Shown: positions 34,101-44,329, numbered from the stretch's first letter. The stretch: 64,000 nucleotides of DNA from Tethya wilhelma (GCA_964030475.1 CAXIPT010000003.1:10932206-10996205); one strand, 5' to 3'. Numbers and translations: made by a program. The notes: generated by a model from the sequence alone, not told the origin.

Positions 34101-35229
34101 TTCAGATTCAATGTACCCAATGTCAGAGAAGCTGACTTGTTGAATATGCAAAAGATTGGTGCAGGTACAAGCACATTATCATAATCTACATGTACATAAC
34201 TACAACATTATACCCAAATGAAACTGTTTCAAACCATCATACATGTTAGGAGAGTTTGGCTTTGTCTACAAGGCCAAGCTCAGGACCTCCATGGGCTATA
34301 CTGATGTTGCTGTCAAGACTCTCAAACGATATGAATCAGAAACAGAGACTCGTAACTTCATGCGTGAAATGGGAGCCATGTCAAAAGTGATGCATCCAAA
34401 CATTATCACACTCTATGGGCTAGTGCAAGAGAGTAAATCACACAACACTATAATGTTCCCTGATAATACTGTTAGTAAGTGACAGTTGCTCATCAGAATA
34501 TATACTAATTTTACAGAATTCGCACTAGTGATTGAATACATGGCCAATGGAGATTTAAAAAACTTCTTGTCTGTAAGTTCTACTAATATCATCACTATCT
34601 CTTCAGTTTGTGCCTCAATGCAACTGCCTGTCATTATTTTCAGAGAAACCAACGTCCAATAAGCAGATTGGTAAAGTACATGATAGATGTCAGTATGGGA
34701 ATGCACTATCTATCTGAAAAGGGCCTCCTACACAGGGTAAGCTAGGTATACAATGTACACGATCCATTTGTATTGATAACAAAAAGTTCTATACACTGTT
34801 TACTAGGATCTGGCTGCAAGAAATGTCATGGTTTCTGAAAGTGAAGTGTGTAAGGTTGCTGACTTTGGTCTGATGCGTCAGCTCCCTGACGATGAGGAGT
34901 ACTACGTTTCCTCTAGCAGTGGCAAAGAGCCTATACGATGGATGGCACCAGAGAGCATTTTATACAAGAAGTATTCCCCTGCCTCTGATGTGTGGAGTTT
35001 TGGTGTTCTCATGTGGGAAATGCTACATCCTAACACAATTCCTTACGAAGACATGAGCAACCTGCAGTGTGTTGCCCACATTTCAGATGGGTACAGGCTA
35101 CCAATTCCTCCAAATTGCCCCAGTACAGTAGCCAACATCATGAAAGCATGTTGGCAGAAGAAAAGATCGAAGAGACCGAGCTTTCTTCTCATCTCTATGT
35201 TACTGACAAACATGAACTTTCACAATTAA
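31163..35229 (+). CDS. Dual-kinase protein B: TKL-like kinase, PH domain, Pro/Tyr-rich linker, tyrosine kinase
   Basis: Eleven exons with the same boundaries and phases as gene A give 1015 codons: 31163-32143, 32339-32458, 32526-32654, 32711-33533, 33614-33653, 33861-33961, 34066-34164, 34250-34432, 34517-34572, 34644-34736, 34807-35229. Kinase 1 starts at residue 1 (MDFDFRSTPELQRFYRHDVK): loop GKGSYGTV, Lys47, HRDLTAKN and again DLG. The PH half-domains read NGSFGWLEY, WRKFLFRI, LQYFKN, then TGVLNLSQV, LPWTLKAPDEEERTCWMEAI. The linker has YDE, YDDI, YDDV and YVNI motifs, SPHP repeats and a run of ten Asp. Kinase 2: GEFGFVYKA, VAVK, HRDLAARN (Asp876), DFGLM, PIRWMAPE. Exon 2 needs a GC donor (AAG/GCCAGT) to keep frame and match gene A; this is the least certain junction. 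Confidence 0.9.
33870..33902 (+). repeat. Coding (GAC/GAT)n run encoding poly-Asp in kinase gene B
   Basis: Ten consecutive Asp codons (GAC then GAT) in exon 6, directly after LVT and before SDYYNS. Gene A has only LVTDDSQ at the same position, so the run expanded in B. It puts an acidic stretch just ahead of the second kinase domain. Confidence 0.85.
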
Positions 35230-35736
35230 TCTTACAAGGCCCTTTGGGTTTCACAGACAATTGCAAATGGTGTGTTCATACAATGTTATGTGTTTCCATG
35301 TAGTACTACAATACAATTGAAATATGCATAGTGTGGTTTCTTAACAGCTTGTTTCATATCCTGAAAAATTAAATTTTTGTTAAGCGTCATAAAATTAAGA
35401 ACATCAAGAATGGTGCACGATTAGAAATGCTCTTTTTTAGCATCATGAAAAGAGACAACAAAAATGCCAAAGTGGCATGTATACATAGTACCACAAAAGT
35501 ATGTAACCATCCTAGTTGGAAAAAATTAACACAGACAACGTAACATAATATTATTTTAGCTCATGTTACACTCTTCAGATGTTTATTCCTAGGCATATAG
35601 ACTTAACACTTAAAAATCAAGAACAAAATTTAATACAGACTCTACAGTAAAAATGTAGCCAAGTGAAGCCTTCAATAATTATCCTCATAGTATAACAAAA
35701 GATAAGAGCTACACAGTAAAGTAAAATTACCTCAGA
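35230..35736. other. Convergent 3' region between kinase gene B and the ICMT gene
   Basis: No ORF of note. A minus-strand AATAAA (TTTATT at 35582-35587) is about 150 bp past the ICMT stop and is a plausible poly(A) signal for it. Nothing else is recognised. Confidence 0.5.
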
Positions 35737-36645
35737 TTAATAATGTTGTCTTTTGTAAGCCAGTCGTTGCATCAGCTCTAAATCAACAGGATATCCACTG
35801 ATGAATGGGATCCCAGTTCCAACACTCTGCTTATACTTGACATAATCTTCGCCGAAAAAGTTTATCAAACTGATCTCTTCATGGTAAATTCGTTCCGAGA
35901 AAAACATCCATGATGCGGCCGCATACCCCACAAGACACACAGGGTTGCAGAGCAATATTTGTGTGCCTATACTCCAGTAGAACCATCCCACATAAGAGGG
36001 GTGTCTGAACAGAGCATACACTCCACTGGTGACTAGCTGATGTTTAGCTCTCTTCTGGGTTTGAACGATATGAGTGAAATTAGAACCAGCAGTGAACATG
36101 GCTACCTTTCGAAGGAGTTCGCCACAAACCACAACAAGTGCTCCTACAATGCTAATCCACTGTAGGGATTTCAAGCCGGGAAAGAGGAGATATTCAATCC
36201 AGTACTCGACCCAGCTAGCAGCTGCTGCTATACAATACTCTGTGCTATGGTTCACGAGAAAAGAGTCTGTTGAGAGTTTATCAGCATTGAAGATGGAGGT
36301 GACTACATACTCTGATATGTGAAAAAATGCTAGCGCCATGGCATAGAATCCGAAATAAACGTAAGTTTCTCCTGAGAAGAACATCAACACTCCCAATGCA
36401 AACACAAGACCAATACTGTGAGAATAGAGCACTATCTGAGTGACAGGGGTCACGATGTATAGTCCGAGGAAAAGCAGGTATGATATCTCAACAATGGCCG
36501 TTAGTGAACATGCCCACCATGATTGGAAGCCAATGGTGGCAGCCACTGTTAACACAGTCAGGACAGACATTAGGAAACTTGCAATTGCAACTTTTCCCTC
36601 ATATACTGGCACAAACAGTCTGAGTGAGGTAGCCCAAGTTGACAT
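35737..36645 (-). CDS. ICMT: Protein-S-isoprenylcysteine O-methyltransferase (ICMT)
   Basis: Single uninterrupted frame of 302 codons; animal ICMTs are usually about 280-290 residues. ICMT uses S-adenosylmethionine to methylate the C-terminal prenylated cysteine of CAAX proteins such as Ras and Rho in the ER membrane. The product has several hydrophobic segments (for example residues 15-40, 45-70, 75-110 and 160-180) and the conserved C-terminal signature: SGVYALFRHPSYVGWFYW, then SERIYHEEISLINFFGEDYV, then YKQSVGTGIPFISG. The HPxYxGW and R-x8-E-x-x-L-x-x-F elements belong to the catalytic, cofactor-binding part. Start ATG at 36645-36643 gives a normal N-terminus. A possible 5' UTR acceptor lies at about 36694. 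The gene lacks introns in its coding part, unlike the kinase and ankyrin genes nearby. Confidence 0.95.
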   Translation of the reverse strand: MSTWATSLRLFVPVYEGKVAIASFLMSVLTVLTVAATIGFQSWWACSLTAIVEISYLLFLGLYIVTPVTQIVLYSHSIGLVFALGVLMFFSGETYVYFGFYAMALAFFHISEYVVTSIFNADKLSTDSFLVNHSTEYCIAAAASWVEYWIEYLLFPGLKSLQWISIVGALVVVCGELLRKVAMFTAGSNFTHIVQTQKRAKHQLVTSGVYALFRHPSYVGWFYWSIGTQILLCNPVCLVGYAAASWMFFSERIYHEEISLINFFGEDYVKYKQSVGTGIPFISGYPVDLELMQRLAYKRQHY

Positions 36646-38229
36646 CGTGGTCAGATGACGGAAAAGAAGTGTTCACTGAGGACTGCTCTTGGACCTGCAA
36701 ATTAGAGAAGGAATATCATAACATAACATCAGTAACATTGAAATTTGGCACTGAATAGTTTTCTTAGTGAAACTTCAGAGCAAACTTTAGCATGTGGAAT
36801 AGATAATACTTGGGCTTACTCATGGACTCGTTTTTGTACCTTGTTTGCTGGGTTAGTTAACAGCTGTCACTGTGTGAGAGGTCTCTTAAGTCTTTCAAAC
36901 AATAAAGTTCAAAGGTTAGTTCTGTTGTCCGACGATCTTTACCTGATTTACGCCAAATTATTACCCAATGGTTCAAATTATTTGCAGTTCTCGAGATATC
37001 TCTGGCGGGTAGAGAAATTGCTATTTGACAAAGCACAAGGTATTATTAACTGTTCTAGAACACTATAACATCTTGTGAGTTTGTTATTGTTCTACCAGTG
37101 ATTAATTCAAGCCTCATAGGCCTAGTTTTGGAATATTTCCTGCTGAGGCAGAGCCTGCTCAGCATATTAGCAGAAATATAGCAGCCTTTAAATTAGAGTG
37201 ATACCGGGCATTACAGTCAACTAATGGCATCATAATATCTGTTACATTGTGTGTGTGTGTCCCTCTTGTCATGCACACCCGACTGATGTTCTCATCATAG
37301 TACTGCCTGTATATGTGTGGTATATGGTTATGGTTTGTGTACCTCTGTCAGTGTCCATGCATGTATTTGGTCGCAATAATTAATAATTGACTTTAAGTTT
37401 GAAATTCATCAAACTCTTGAATCAGATATGGCATATGATGCTCAGTGTAGTGCCACTGATGACTGGTTTAAAACGAATCATTGTCTTTCTTCACAGACTA
37501 TGGCTCTTTCTCACAATAGTTATATGTGGGTGGAGCTCAGGGACTGACCAGGCCTAGTATGTTTGTTGGAGTAGGCTCATCATAATTGTCCCACTTTTGA
37601 TACAAGTTCCAAAGTGACGTGTTGGAGTCTTCTCTATATTTTAGTGGAGTTATAATTTGTCCATTTCTCATTGACTATCTCTGAAATGTAATCATGTACA
37701 GTAAATATGGTCTGTGCCACAGAGCCTATAGCTGAAAAAGAAACTGCATGGTACAAGAAAAAAAAATCATTCTTTCCTAATGCTCTACTTTGTGTACCAT
37801 GCATCCAGAGTACGTCAGAGTCATGTATGCTGATTGGTCTATAGGAAAGAATTTAATGTATTATTTTAGTCATGCCAAAGATTTAAAAGATTGTATTGTG
37901 AATTTGTAACTTCAGCATCTGAAGATCTGAAGGCAGTGATGGAACTATTCTGAAAGCTAGGCTCTCTCATGCAGATTTCTTCAAGTTGTTGTTAATTCAA
38001 AGATGGTGAGTATAGGGTTATGCTATGCTTCCAACAGTTAGGGATTATTATTTTTCTTCTCACTATTATACAAGTTACTTTTGACTGACTTATACTAATT
38101 GAACCTTGGTTCATGGTATATTTTACTTAATAATGTGCATTCCCAGCCATATTAGCAGTCATGTAGTACCTGTACATGAGTTAACAGATGTATATTCTTG
38201 CCAGTGTTAATTCAGTGCATGAGTTCTTA
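36646..38229. other. Intergenic, no gene recognised
   Basis: An open frame at 36745-37068 (107 codons from TTG) has no ATG start, no motif and no clear splice partner, so I do not call it. A short (GT)n tract lies at about 37248-37260. The rest is AT-rich with no inverted repeats that I can see. Confidence 0.4.
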
Positions 38230-38274
38230 GAAGCTATATATAAAATTTATTAATAAGAGTTATAGTACTACATT

Positions 38275-39460
38275 ATGTTATTAGTGTTACAGTTAACAAC
38301 ATTATGTTACATGCCAGTGGGTGCCAAGTTGATGATTGCCTCGTTTGGCAGTAGACATGCAAGTGATTCTGTATATACACTGATATAGCAGACAGCTGGA
38401 AGTGCATGTGTAAGCCTTGAATATATAACTTAATTAGAGTTATGGTCTGAGACTCTTCACTGTAACTCCACAGTCTAGTTGACTGTATACTTTCAAACAA
38501 CTTGGCTGAATAATAGGAAGTTATATAGACCTGCTTCGACAAACCATATACCGTATAGTGGGAAATTTCCGTGGGGTGCAAATTTTCGTTATTTTCGTGA
38601 CTAACCCCTGAGTCACGAAATTTTCCCTCCCACGAAAATTTTGCTGAGGTCAAAGGTCACGATACTTGCCATGCGCAGGCTGTCAAAGACTTCAGTTCTC
38701 TGTCTCTTGCCCGTCTTTTCAAGAAGTTTGCAGTCTAAATAGCTAGTATCTAGCTAGAATAGTATTCTACATGTATACCAAAGCAGATAAACTGTCACAA
38801 GACCTTCAAGCGCTGTAAGTTGGATACTTGAGTCACGAAAATTAAAACCACGAATATTTTCTTCTGAAGCGCGATCTAGGCTTTTCACGAAAATTTACAC
38901 CCCCAAAAATTTCCCGCCGCATGTAGATATGTTACATGTGCAATTTATTGTCATATTTTGCCATAGTGAGCATGAACATTAATTATATGTTACCTGCCAG
39001 TAGGTGCCAAGCCTGTTAATGATTGCCAAGTTTGCATAAAACAAATAATATTGTGCATATATTATTATAGCAGGGAGCTGCAAGTATCCTGTGTGCATAA
39101 TAACAGGGACGGCTGCTAGTGCATGCATATGCGAGTATCATTGAATATTGTGACAAACTGCATGTAACTTAATTTCCGTTTTTTTAATCTTATATGATTG
39201 TAGAAACAAAATGTTCATTATGTTACCTGCATGCAGTTGGTACAAAGTTGATGATTGCCAAGTTTGCATTCAAGTGATTCTGTATACTGATAGTAGGCAA
39301 CTGCAAGCGCATGTGCATGTGTGTAAGTTGAATATAATTATTATAGAGGAATGTTAATAACTTAATTAGAGATATGCTCTGAGACAGAGTTGACTGTGCT
39401 TCCAAAGAACTTGACTGAAATAGGAAGTTATATAGACCTGCTTTGACGAGCCGTACATGA
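38275..39460. repeat. Three diverged direct copies of a local repeat
   Basis: Copies start near 38275, 38985 and 39216. Each begins with a TATGTTAC...TGCCAGTxGGTGCCAAG-type block followed by TTGATGATTGCC and AGTTTGCA or a variant. Copies 1 and 3 also share a long tail: GTGATTCTGTATA, ACTTAATTAGAG, TCTGAGAC, and AGGAAGTTATATAGACCTGC. Copy 2 is shorter. A MITE (38549-38926) lies between copies 1 and 2. No coding frame is shared. Confidence 0.7.
38549..38926. mobile_element. MITE with TACCGTATAG-type terminal inverted repeats
   Basis: The left end TACCGTATAGTGGGAAATTT, continuing into GGGGTGCAAATTTTCG, is mirrored on the right by CGAAAATTTACACCCCCA and AAATTTCCCGCCGCATGTA. Internal copies of the CACGAAAATT motif occur in both orientations. 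About 380 bp, no ORF. The same type of end is seen at 62609-62826 and, truncated by an N, at about 42795-42834. Confidence 0.7.
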
Positions 39461-39595
39461 CTGTGTAATTATTGTCATGCTTTGCCATGTCACAGCTGGC
39501 CTATATATATTAACTAGCTTAATATATAGCCGCTATAGACCTATAAAACTCACAGAAACCTATATATCTGAGCATAAAGAGTGCATGCTAGTGTA

Positions 39596-40145
39596 TGGGA
39601 AGCCACAATATAGTGCCATTTTTGTTCTCCTAACTTATACTTTTGCACTTCCTCAATAACTGACTGTCAGTTACTTGAAAGCGATTTTCAGAGAACCGGA
39701 ATGGTTTGAGCCAAGTTTAACAGCACAAAAGAAGTCCTTTTCTTGGGTACTATGTTCCATTTTCATCTTAAATAGGCCTAAACAAAAACTGGAAAGCTTT
39801 AAAACTTAATTAGCCTATAAAGTCATGTACTTTAATGTATAGCTATAATATTATAATTATCTACTTAATTGTAGGTAGAGTTGAAAGGTCATTGTCTATC
39901 CATGTGCCATTCATGATGCGCATGCGCATTAGCCTAGCTTGTCTTCTCAGCTAGTTCTTGTACATAAATGTTTCTGTGATGTATATTGGTTCAACAACAC
40001 TTCATAAGATGCCATGCAGGCGAATAGTGAAAAATGAAAATGAAGCAGTCATGTGCCAAATTGAGACTGGCATGCCTTGATTGTTTCAACACATGCATAC
40101 ACTACTAATATTTTTTATTATATAGTTTTTACTACTTGTATATAA
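39596..40145. repeat. Dispersed repeat, copy 1 (partner at 50395-51226)
   Basis: It shares with 50395-50700 the order GGGAAGCCACAATA, GTGCCATTTTTGTTC, CTAACTTATACTT, CAGAGAACC, AGCCTAAACAAAAACT-like, GGTAGAGTT and AAAGGTCATT, ending near GCGCATGCGCA. Beyond this, 40029-40140 resembles one arm of the palindrome at 51095-51226 (AAATGAAAATGAAG then GTCATGTGC). Confidence 0.7.
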
Positions 40146-40864
40146 GCCAGACTCTTGGCAAGACTAAAACAACTCAATCCTATAGTTCAACAACTGTGAT
40201 CTGACGTGACTGCATGCACATGTGCCAAGTACAGCTAGCTTTTACGTTGTCTTCAACTGATTGATCTTCCTGTTGAATTTAATGTGACCATGCATATAAT
40301 TCTCTTCTCAAAAACTGGCTGCATATATCGTGAGCTAAATAGGTTATACATAACTCTTGGCAGTTGCTAAGCTAATACCAAGAATTTAGTGAGTAGAACT
40401 GACATACTGAGAACAGCATTCTTCTGTGTTCAACTTGTGTCATGCATGCACCTTTATACCAATTAGTGTTTACCACCTCAAAGGGTGTCTAAATTTTAAG
40501 TGGTAATGGTACTGCATGGTTACACCCTGTATGGTGAGTGATTAAAATATCCAAGGTTTCAACCATTATTAACAGTGTAGGAGTCACTTGTCTGTTGGTA
40601 GCGTCCACTTGGTACCCATTCAATCATATATGCACTCAGATGACATAGTTTTGACCTTATATAATAGTATGATGAGAAATCATCATTATACCAGTTCCTG
40701 AGATCTCACTGACATTATGGATGTACACATGCCTGTTTTCATATTCTAGGAAACGCAAATTCATTAAGACAAGTAGTTTCATATACCCATGTACCAAGGC
40801 TCGGTCCCTGCCCACCAGAAATGGCTTAGTATATATAATTGGTGGTGCTAATATTGTGGGCAGC

Positions 40865-40872
40865 TATATAAG
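40865..40872 (+). promoter_or_regulatory. TATA box of the secreted-precursor gene
   Basis: TATATAAG lies about 140 bp upstream of the start codon at 41010. Transcription would begin near 40895 if spacing is typical. It is the clearest core promoter in the window. Confidence 0.65.
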
Positions 40873-41009
40873 CCACACATTCAGATTCTCAGCCAGTCTA
40901 CACTCAATCCTGATCTGACTGTGCAACACCAAGTATACAACTTGTACACGTAGTCTGCAACTGATCGACTTTCTTGCTCCATATAATCTTCTCGAAGACA
41001 TATATTGTC

Positions 41010-41546
41010 ATGGTTACTGTACCTCAATTTTTGTGTGCGCTGTGTCTACTTGTAGCACTCGCCAGTATTGCAGCTGCTGCATCCATTCCAACCAGTTTGG
41101 AGTACAAAGACTCCTCATCAATAGCTCAAAAGACAACGCAAAAGCGATCACCTGGTGATTCTTCCACCCTTCATGGTGTCATTTCGCAGTTAGATGATCT
41201 TCTCGGGTCAGTAGGAACTGTCATTGAAAGGTTGTATGAAGAACAGCCAAATCAAATTCCAAAACGTCAAAAAGCCAACATTGAGAGTTTTATTTGGGAA
41301 GTTTTTAATGAAATGGACGAAGAAAAAGAGCAAGGATCAAGGCAAGTTGGAGAAAAAAAGGAAGAAGAAGCGGAGAAAGAGGAAGCAATGCCTGGCAAGG
41401 ACATTGTTACTTTTGAAAATGTTATCACAGAGCTTGCTCATCTTCAAGGACTGTTGGAAAAGATGAAGGAGAGGTTGACCACTGCAAAAGAACAACTTTG
41501 TTTCAGTCATGGTGGTGTGTGCTGTCTTAATGGCTGTGGCCGCTAA
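41010..41546 (+). CDS. Secreted peptide-precursor-like protein, Cys-rich C-terminus
   Basis: Intronless frame of 178 codons from ATG 41010; the frame continues upstream only through a TTG, and ATG 41010 directly opens a signal peptide (residues 1-24, hydrophobic core FLCALCLLVALASIAAAA, likely cleavage before SIPT). Dibasic KR sites at 45-46 and 85-86 flank a 38-residue segment. A very acidic and basic stretch follows (EEKEQGSRQVGEKKEEEAEK), then a leucine-rich helix (about 131-160), then a C-terminal tail with four cysteines spaced C-x6-CC-x3-C (164, 171, 172, 176) ending in Gly-Arg. TATA box at 40865 and AATAAA at 41644 complete a compact transcription unit. I do not recognise a family. A processed signalling peptide is an inference from signal peptide, KR sites and cysteines only. 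Confidence 0.75.
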   Translation: MVTVPQFLCALCLLVALASIAAAASIPTSLEYKDSSSIAQKTTQKRSPGDSSTLHGVISQLDDLLGSVGTVIERLYEEQPNQIPKRQKANIESFIWEVFNEMDEEKEQGSRQVGEKKEEEAEKEEAMPGKDIVTFENVITELAHLQGLLEKMKERLTTAKEQLCFSHGGVCCLNGCGR

Positions 41547-41643
41547 TTCCATCAAGTTTAACACAATCTGACAATAATGTTAACGATTATAGAATAGAAC
41601 TGATCAAAATTAAATACATGTATAGACACTGCTCTAATCATGT

Positions 41644-41649
41644 AATAAA
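41644..41649 (+). terminator. Poly(A) signal of the secreted-precursor gene
   Basis: AATAAA about 100 bp past the stop codon. Together with the TATA box it defines a transcript of about 770 bp. Confidence 0.65.
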
Positions 41650-42235
41650 GTTGAGTTGTATATCTAATAACAATACAGTTACAAAGAAATGGCATTGTTA
41701 ATTATTATTAGTTTTTGATTAGGTCTAAATTAGTTCTAGAATTAAAGTCATGCAGTAGTTTAATTTTTGTTTATACAATTCTTGGATCTTGACAGCTTGT
41801 AGTGACAGATTCTCAATTGAATTGAGATGGAGCTAGCGTTTGGATAAAGTTTCCATTTTTCACCAAAACCTTCTGCCATTAACGTTTTTTTCTCCTGGTT
41901 ATGCTTCCCATTCAGATCGTGACACAATTAAGTGTTTAATTCTTGATCTGTCACCGTCTTACACAATGATACAAACAATACAAGTAGTCACAGAACCGAT
42001 GTCTTTGTTGACTAATGCCGTCACATCTTACTTGGCTACAAATTGTGTATGGTGTGTTGCTATATGGGTTCTACCTGTGTCCATATCTTTCATGCACCAT
42101 GCATGTTACCTATAATTATGTGGAATGAAAATGATTGTCCACCTATAAAGGTCTTGTAAGTACCTTTGATGTCCCCTAGCACTGCAAAACATGCTGGGTA
42201 ATAGGAAGTTGTAACTGCCAGGCCTCATACTAGCC

Positions 42236-42834
42236 TCGTTCCCAGGCTTTTGAGTTATTTTTTTATCCGTAGACTATGGACTCAGCTAATGCAAGTAATT
42301 TTAAATTTAGATAAATATATACCTGGTTTTTGTTGTGCTGGCTGTATTTTCTGCTGCAAAATCTTGTCAATGAGCAAAACTCAAAGCTATTACATATACA
42401 TAAGCTCTATAGCAACGTCACCGTGCATTTTTGCATGGGCCCAATTTTTTACCTGTCTACCGACATCTATCCTTTACGTCACTCACGTAAGATTGGTGAC
42501 CAGGCCCTCTGCTGTGCTTTTTTGCAAAAAAAAAAGCTAAAGGAGGGGCCTGGGATCAAGGCTATTTCTTTGGTATACTTATCATGCAGATTTGTGTCAA
42601 TGCATGAGCTATAGTGAGTGATAACAATTCATGTATATTCATGATACACAGGATGGAAGAAACCCAATAATGGATGCTATACTACTCATAGCCCTGATGT
42701 TACTACAGGCACCACACATCAATGTCAACATGCAGGATAAGCTAGGTAGAACGAATTTACCACTGCAATATATAATGCTACATGTAAAATAAATACTGTA
42801 TAGGGAGAAAGTTTTATGGTGTCTAATTATAACT
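42236..42834. repeat. Duplicate of 62070-62645, including a broken ankyrin exon
   Basis: The segment begins with a TAGCCTCGTTCCCAGGC element end and runs through TGTTGTGCTGGCTGTATTTT. It then contains a copy of the ankyrin exon found intact at 62466-62567. Here the exon (about 42653-42743) has a 12-bp deletion after CTACTC and its donor is altered (GATAAGCTAG where the intact copy has GATAAGGTAAAA). The similarity continues into the MITE start at about 42795 and is cut by the N at 42835. It is a decayed segmental copy with no neighbouring ankyrin exons. Confidence 0.8.
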
Positions 42835-42835
42835 N
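42835..42835. other. Assembly gap (single N)
   Basis: The N interrupts the copy of the 62609 MITE, so the extent of the duplication from the ankyrin gene cannot be measured. Confidence 0.9.
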
Positions 42836-43496
42836 AACTAATATGCATAAGTAAAGCTCAGAAAAAGTATATAACAGCCATGTGACCAGCTGAGCTGGGA
42901 TTTTGGCACATGCTAGTGGTATTTATAGGATTCAGTCTCTAAATAGTGGCTCTTTCCAATCTCTCCAAAATCATGGCCCACAATTACATGCACAGAATGT
43001 AAGAACAAAGTGCCGGCTCAGCATTAGATAATGTTAGCTATTGTATATAGCAATATTGACCATGTTTGAGGTAAATTAGAAATACATCGGTCACATATGT
43101 ATGGAGCTTGCATTAAAGTCAGATATTATGAGTTATTAGGTTTCAGCATCACCTTTCATTGTTTTAATGTAATCATTGAACAGAGTTTTTCTGAGTTTCC
43201 TGAGGGTAGGGTGGAATATCACCACCAGTAATTTTTTTTCAAAGCTCCATAGAGGAGGTGCATGTGACATGCTCTTTTTCAATTTGTCTGGAGAAAATGT
43301 GTCCAATGTCACTGTACTAACGTTTCCGTACTACACACCTGATTATTTACAACATTAATTTTGCAGCTAAAGCTAGTATAGTTAATCTTGTGTCCTCAGT
43401 GTAGTCCTTTCTAAAGGTTCAACTGTGTCTCAACAACAGCTTACAATATGGCACACTCTTTATAACTAAGGTAATATATTGCATTTTCTCTTTCAG

Positions 43497-44025
43497 TTTC
43501 ACTGTAAGTCACAAGCATGATGATTCCAGTGAGGATGAACTGTTCAGTAGGAAGACACCACTGAATGGGTCACCAGATGTTAAGGAAAGAGTTGCATTGC
43601 TAAAGTTAAGCCCACAACCTCCTTCAGCTAGCAAGTATCTTCCAGATCAGCTAACAGACAACATGTGTCACAATCCAGGTATACACTGTCACAAACGTAC
43701 ACTGAAAATAGTTTACAAATTTAATGATAAATTTTGTATTATGATTGCTTCAGCATTTGAAGAAATGGTTTACCACAGTCCTGATGCTATGAAAGAAGCA
43801 AACAAGTTGACACAGACACCAGAACAAAGAGCAGTTGTACAGACATCTCTCAAGTTGAAAGACGCCAACATTGGCCAAAGTGAAACACAAACCCTACAAC
43901 AAAGTCCGACCCTACACCCTTCCCATTCTCCTGGTGGTGACACAGTGGACATTGTCAGACCAGACTCCCCATTGGAAGGACCTAGTACAGCTCTATATGC
44001 AATCCCACAGAGAAAGGGCACCTAG
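43497..44025 (+). CDS. Two 3'-terminal exons of an unrecognised protein
   Basis: Exon 43497-43678 (acceptor CTTTCAG, donor CCAG/GTATAC) joins in phase to 43754-44025 (acceptor GCTTCAG), ending at TAG. The first encodes a hydrophilic stretch, SHKHDDSSEDELFSRKTPLN then KYLPDQLTDNM; the second AFEEMVYHSPDAMKEANKL, several Ser/Thr-Pro sites (VRPDSPLEGPS) and ends LYAIPQRKGT. The composition suggests a disordered, possibly phosphorylated cytoplasmic tail. Upstream exons must exist (the first exon begins in mid-codon) but none is convincing between 41650 and 43496; the N at 42835 may hide some. No family recognised. Confidence 0.6.
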
Positions 44026-44328
44026 GTGGTTGCTTGAGTTACATTCATGTACATGTGAAGATAATGGAGTATTGAGTCACAGGCACACATTGACATAATT
44101 AAATTATGTCATCCTTCAAAAATTATTGTTATTGTTCTAAACATGCATAGAATAATATTATAATGATATTATGTAAATTTCATAGTGACTAAAATTAGTA
44201 AGTTAAACAATTTTTGTGTTTCTACTAAACTCACATGTAGAAAACATTGAGATAGCTGCCTAACATTTACGATCAAAATAGTCAATAGTGCATCCATTTT
44301 CATACTGATCATCTTTCAAGATTTGTAC

Positions 44329-44329
44329 N
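44329..44329. other. Assembly gap (single N)
   Basis: An isolated N in AT-rich intergenic DNA, within otherwise featureless sequence between 44026 and 44690. Confidence 0.9.

Noticed and set aside
25667..35229. Calling the dual-kinase genes JAK homologues
   Set aside because: They lack FERM and SH2 domains, have a PH domain between the kinases, and kinase 1 keeps catalytic residues.
36745..37068. 107-codon plus-strand ORF
   Set aside because: Starts with TTG, has no motif, no repeat partner and no clear exon neighbours.
41010..41546. Naming the secreted precursor a toxin because of its cysteine spacing
   Set aside because: Four cysteines in a short tail are not enough to identify any toxin family; only a generic secreted-precursor call is supportable.
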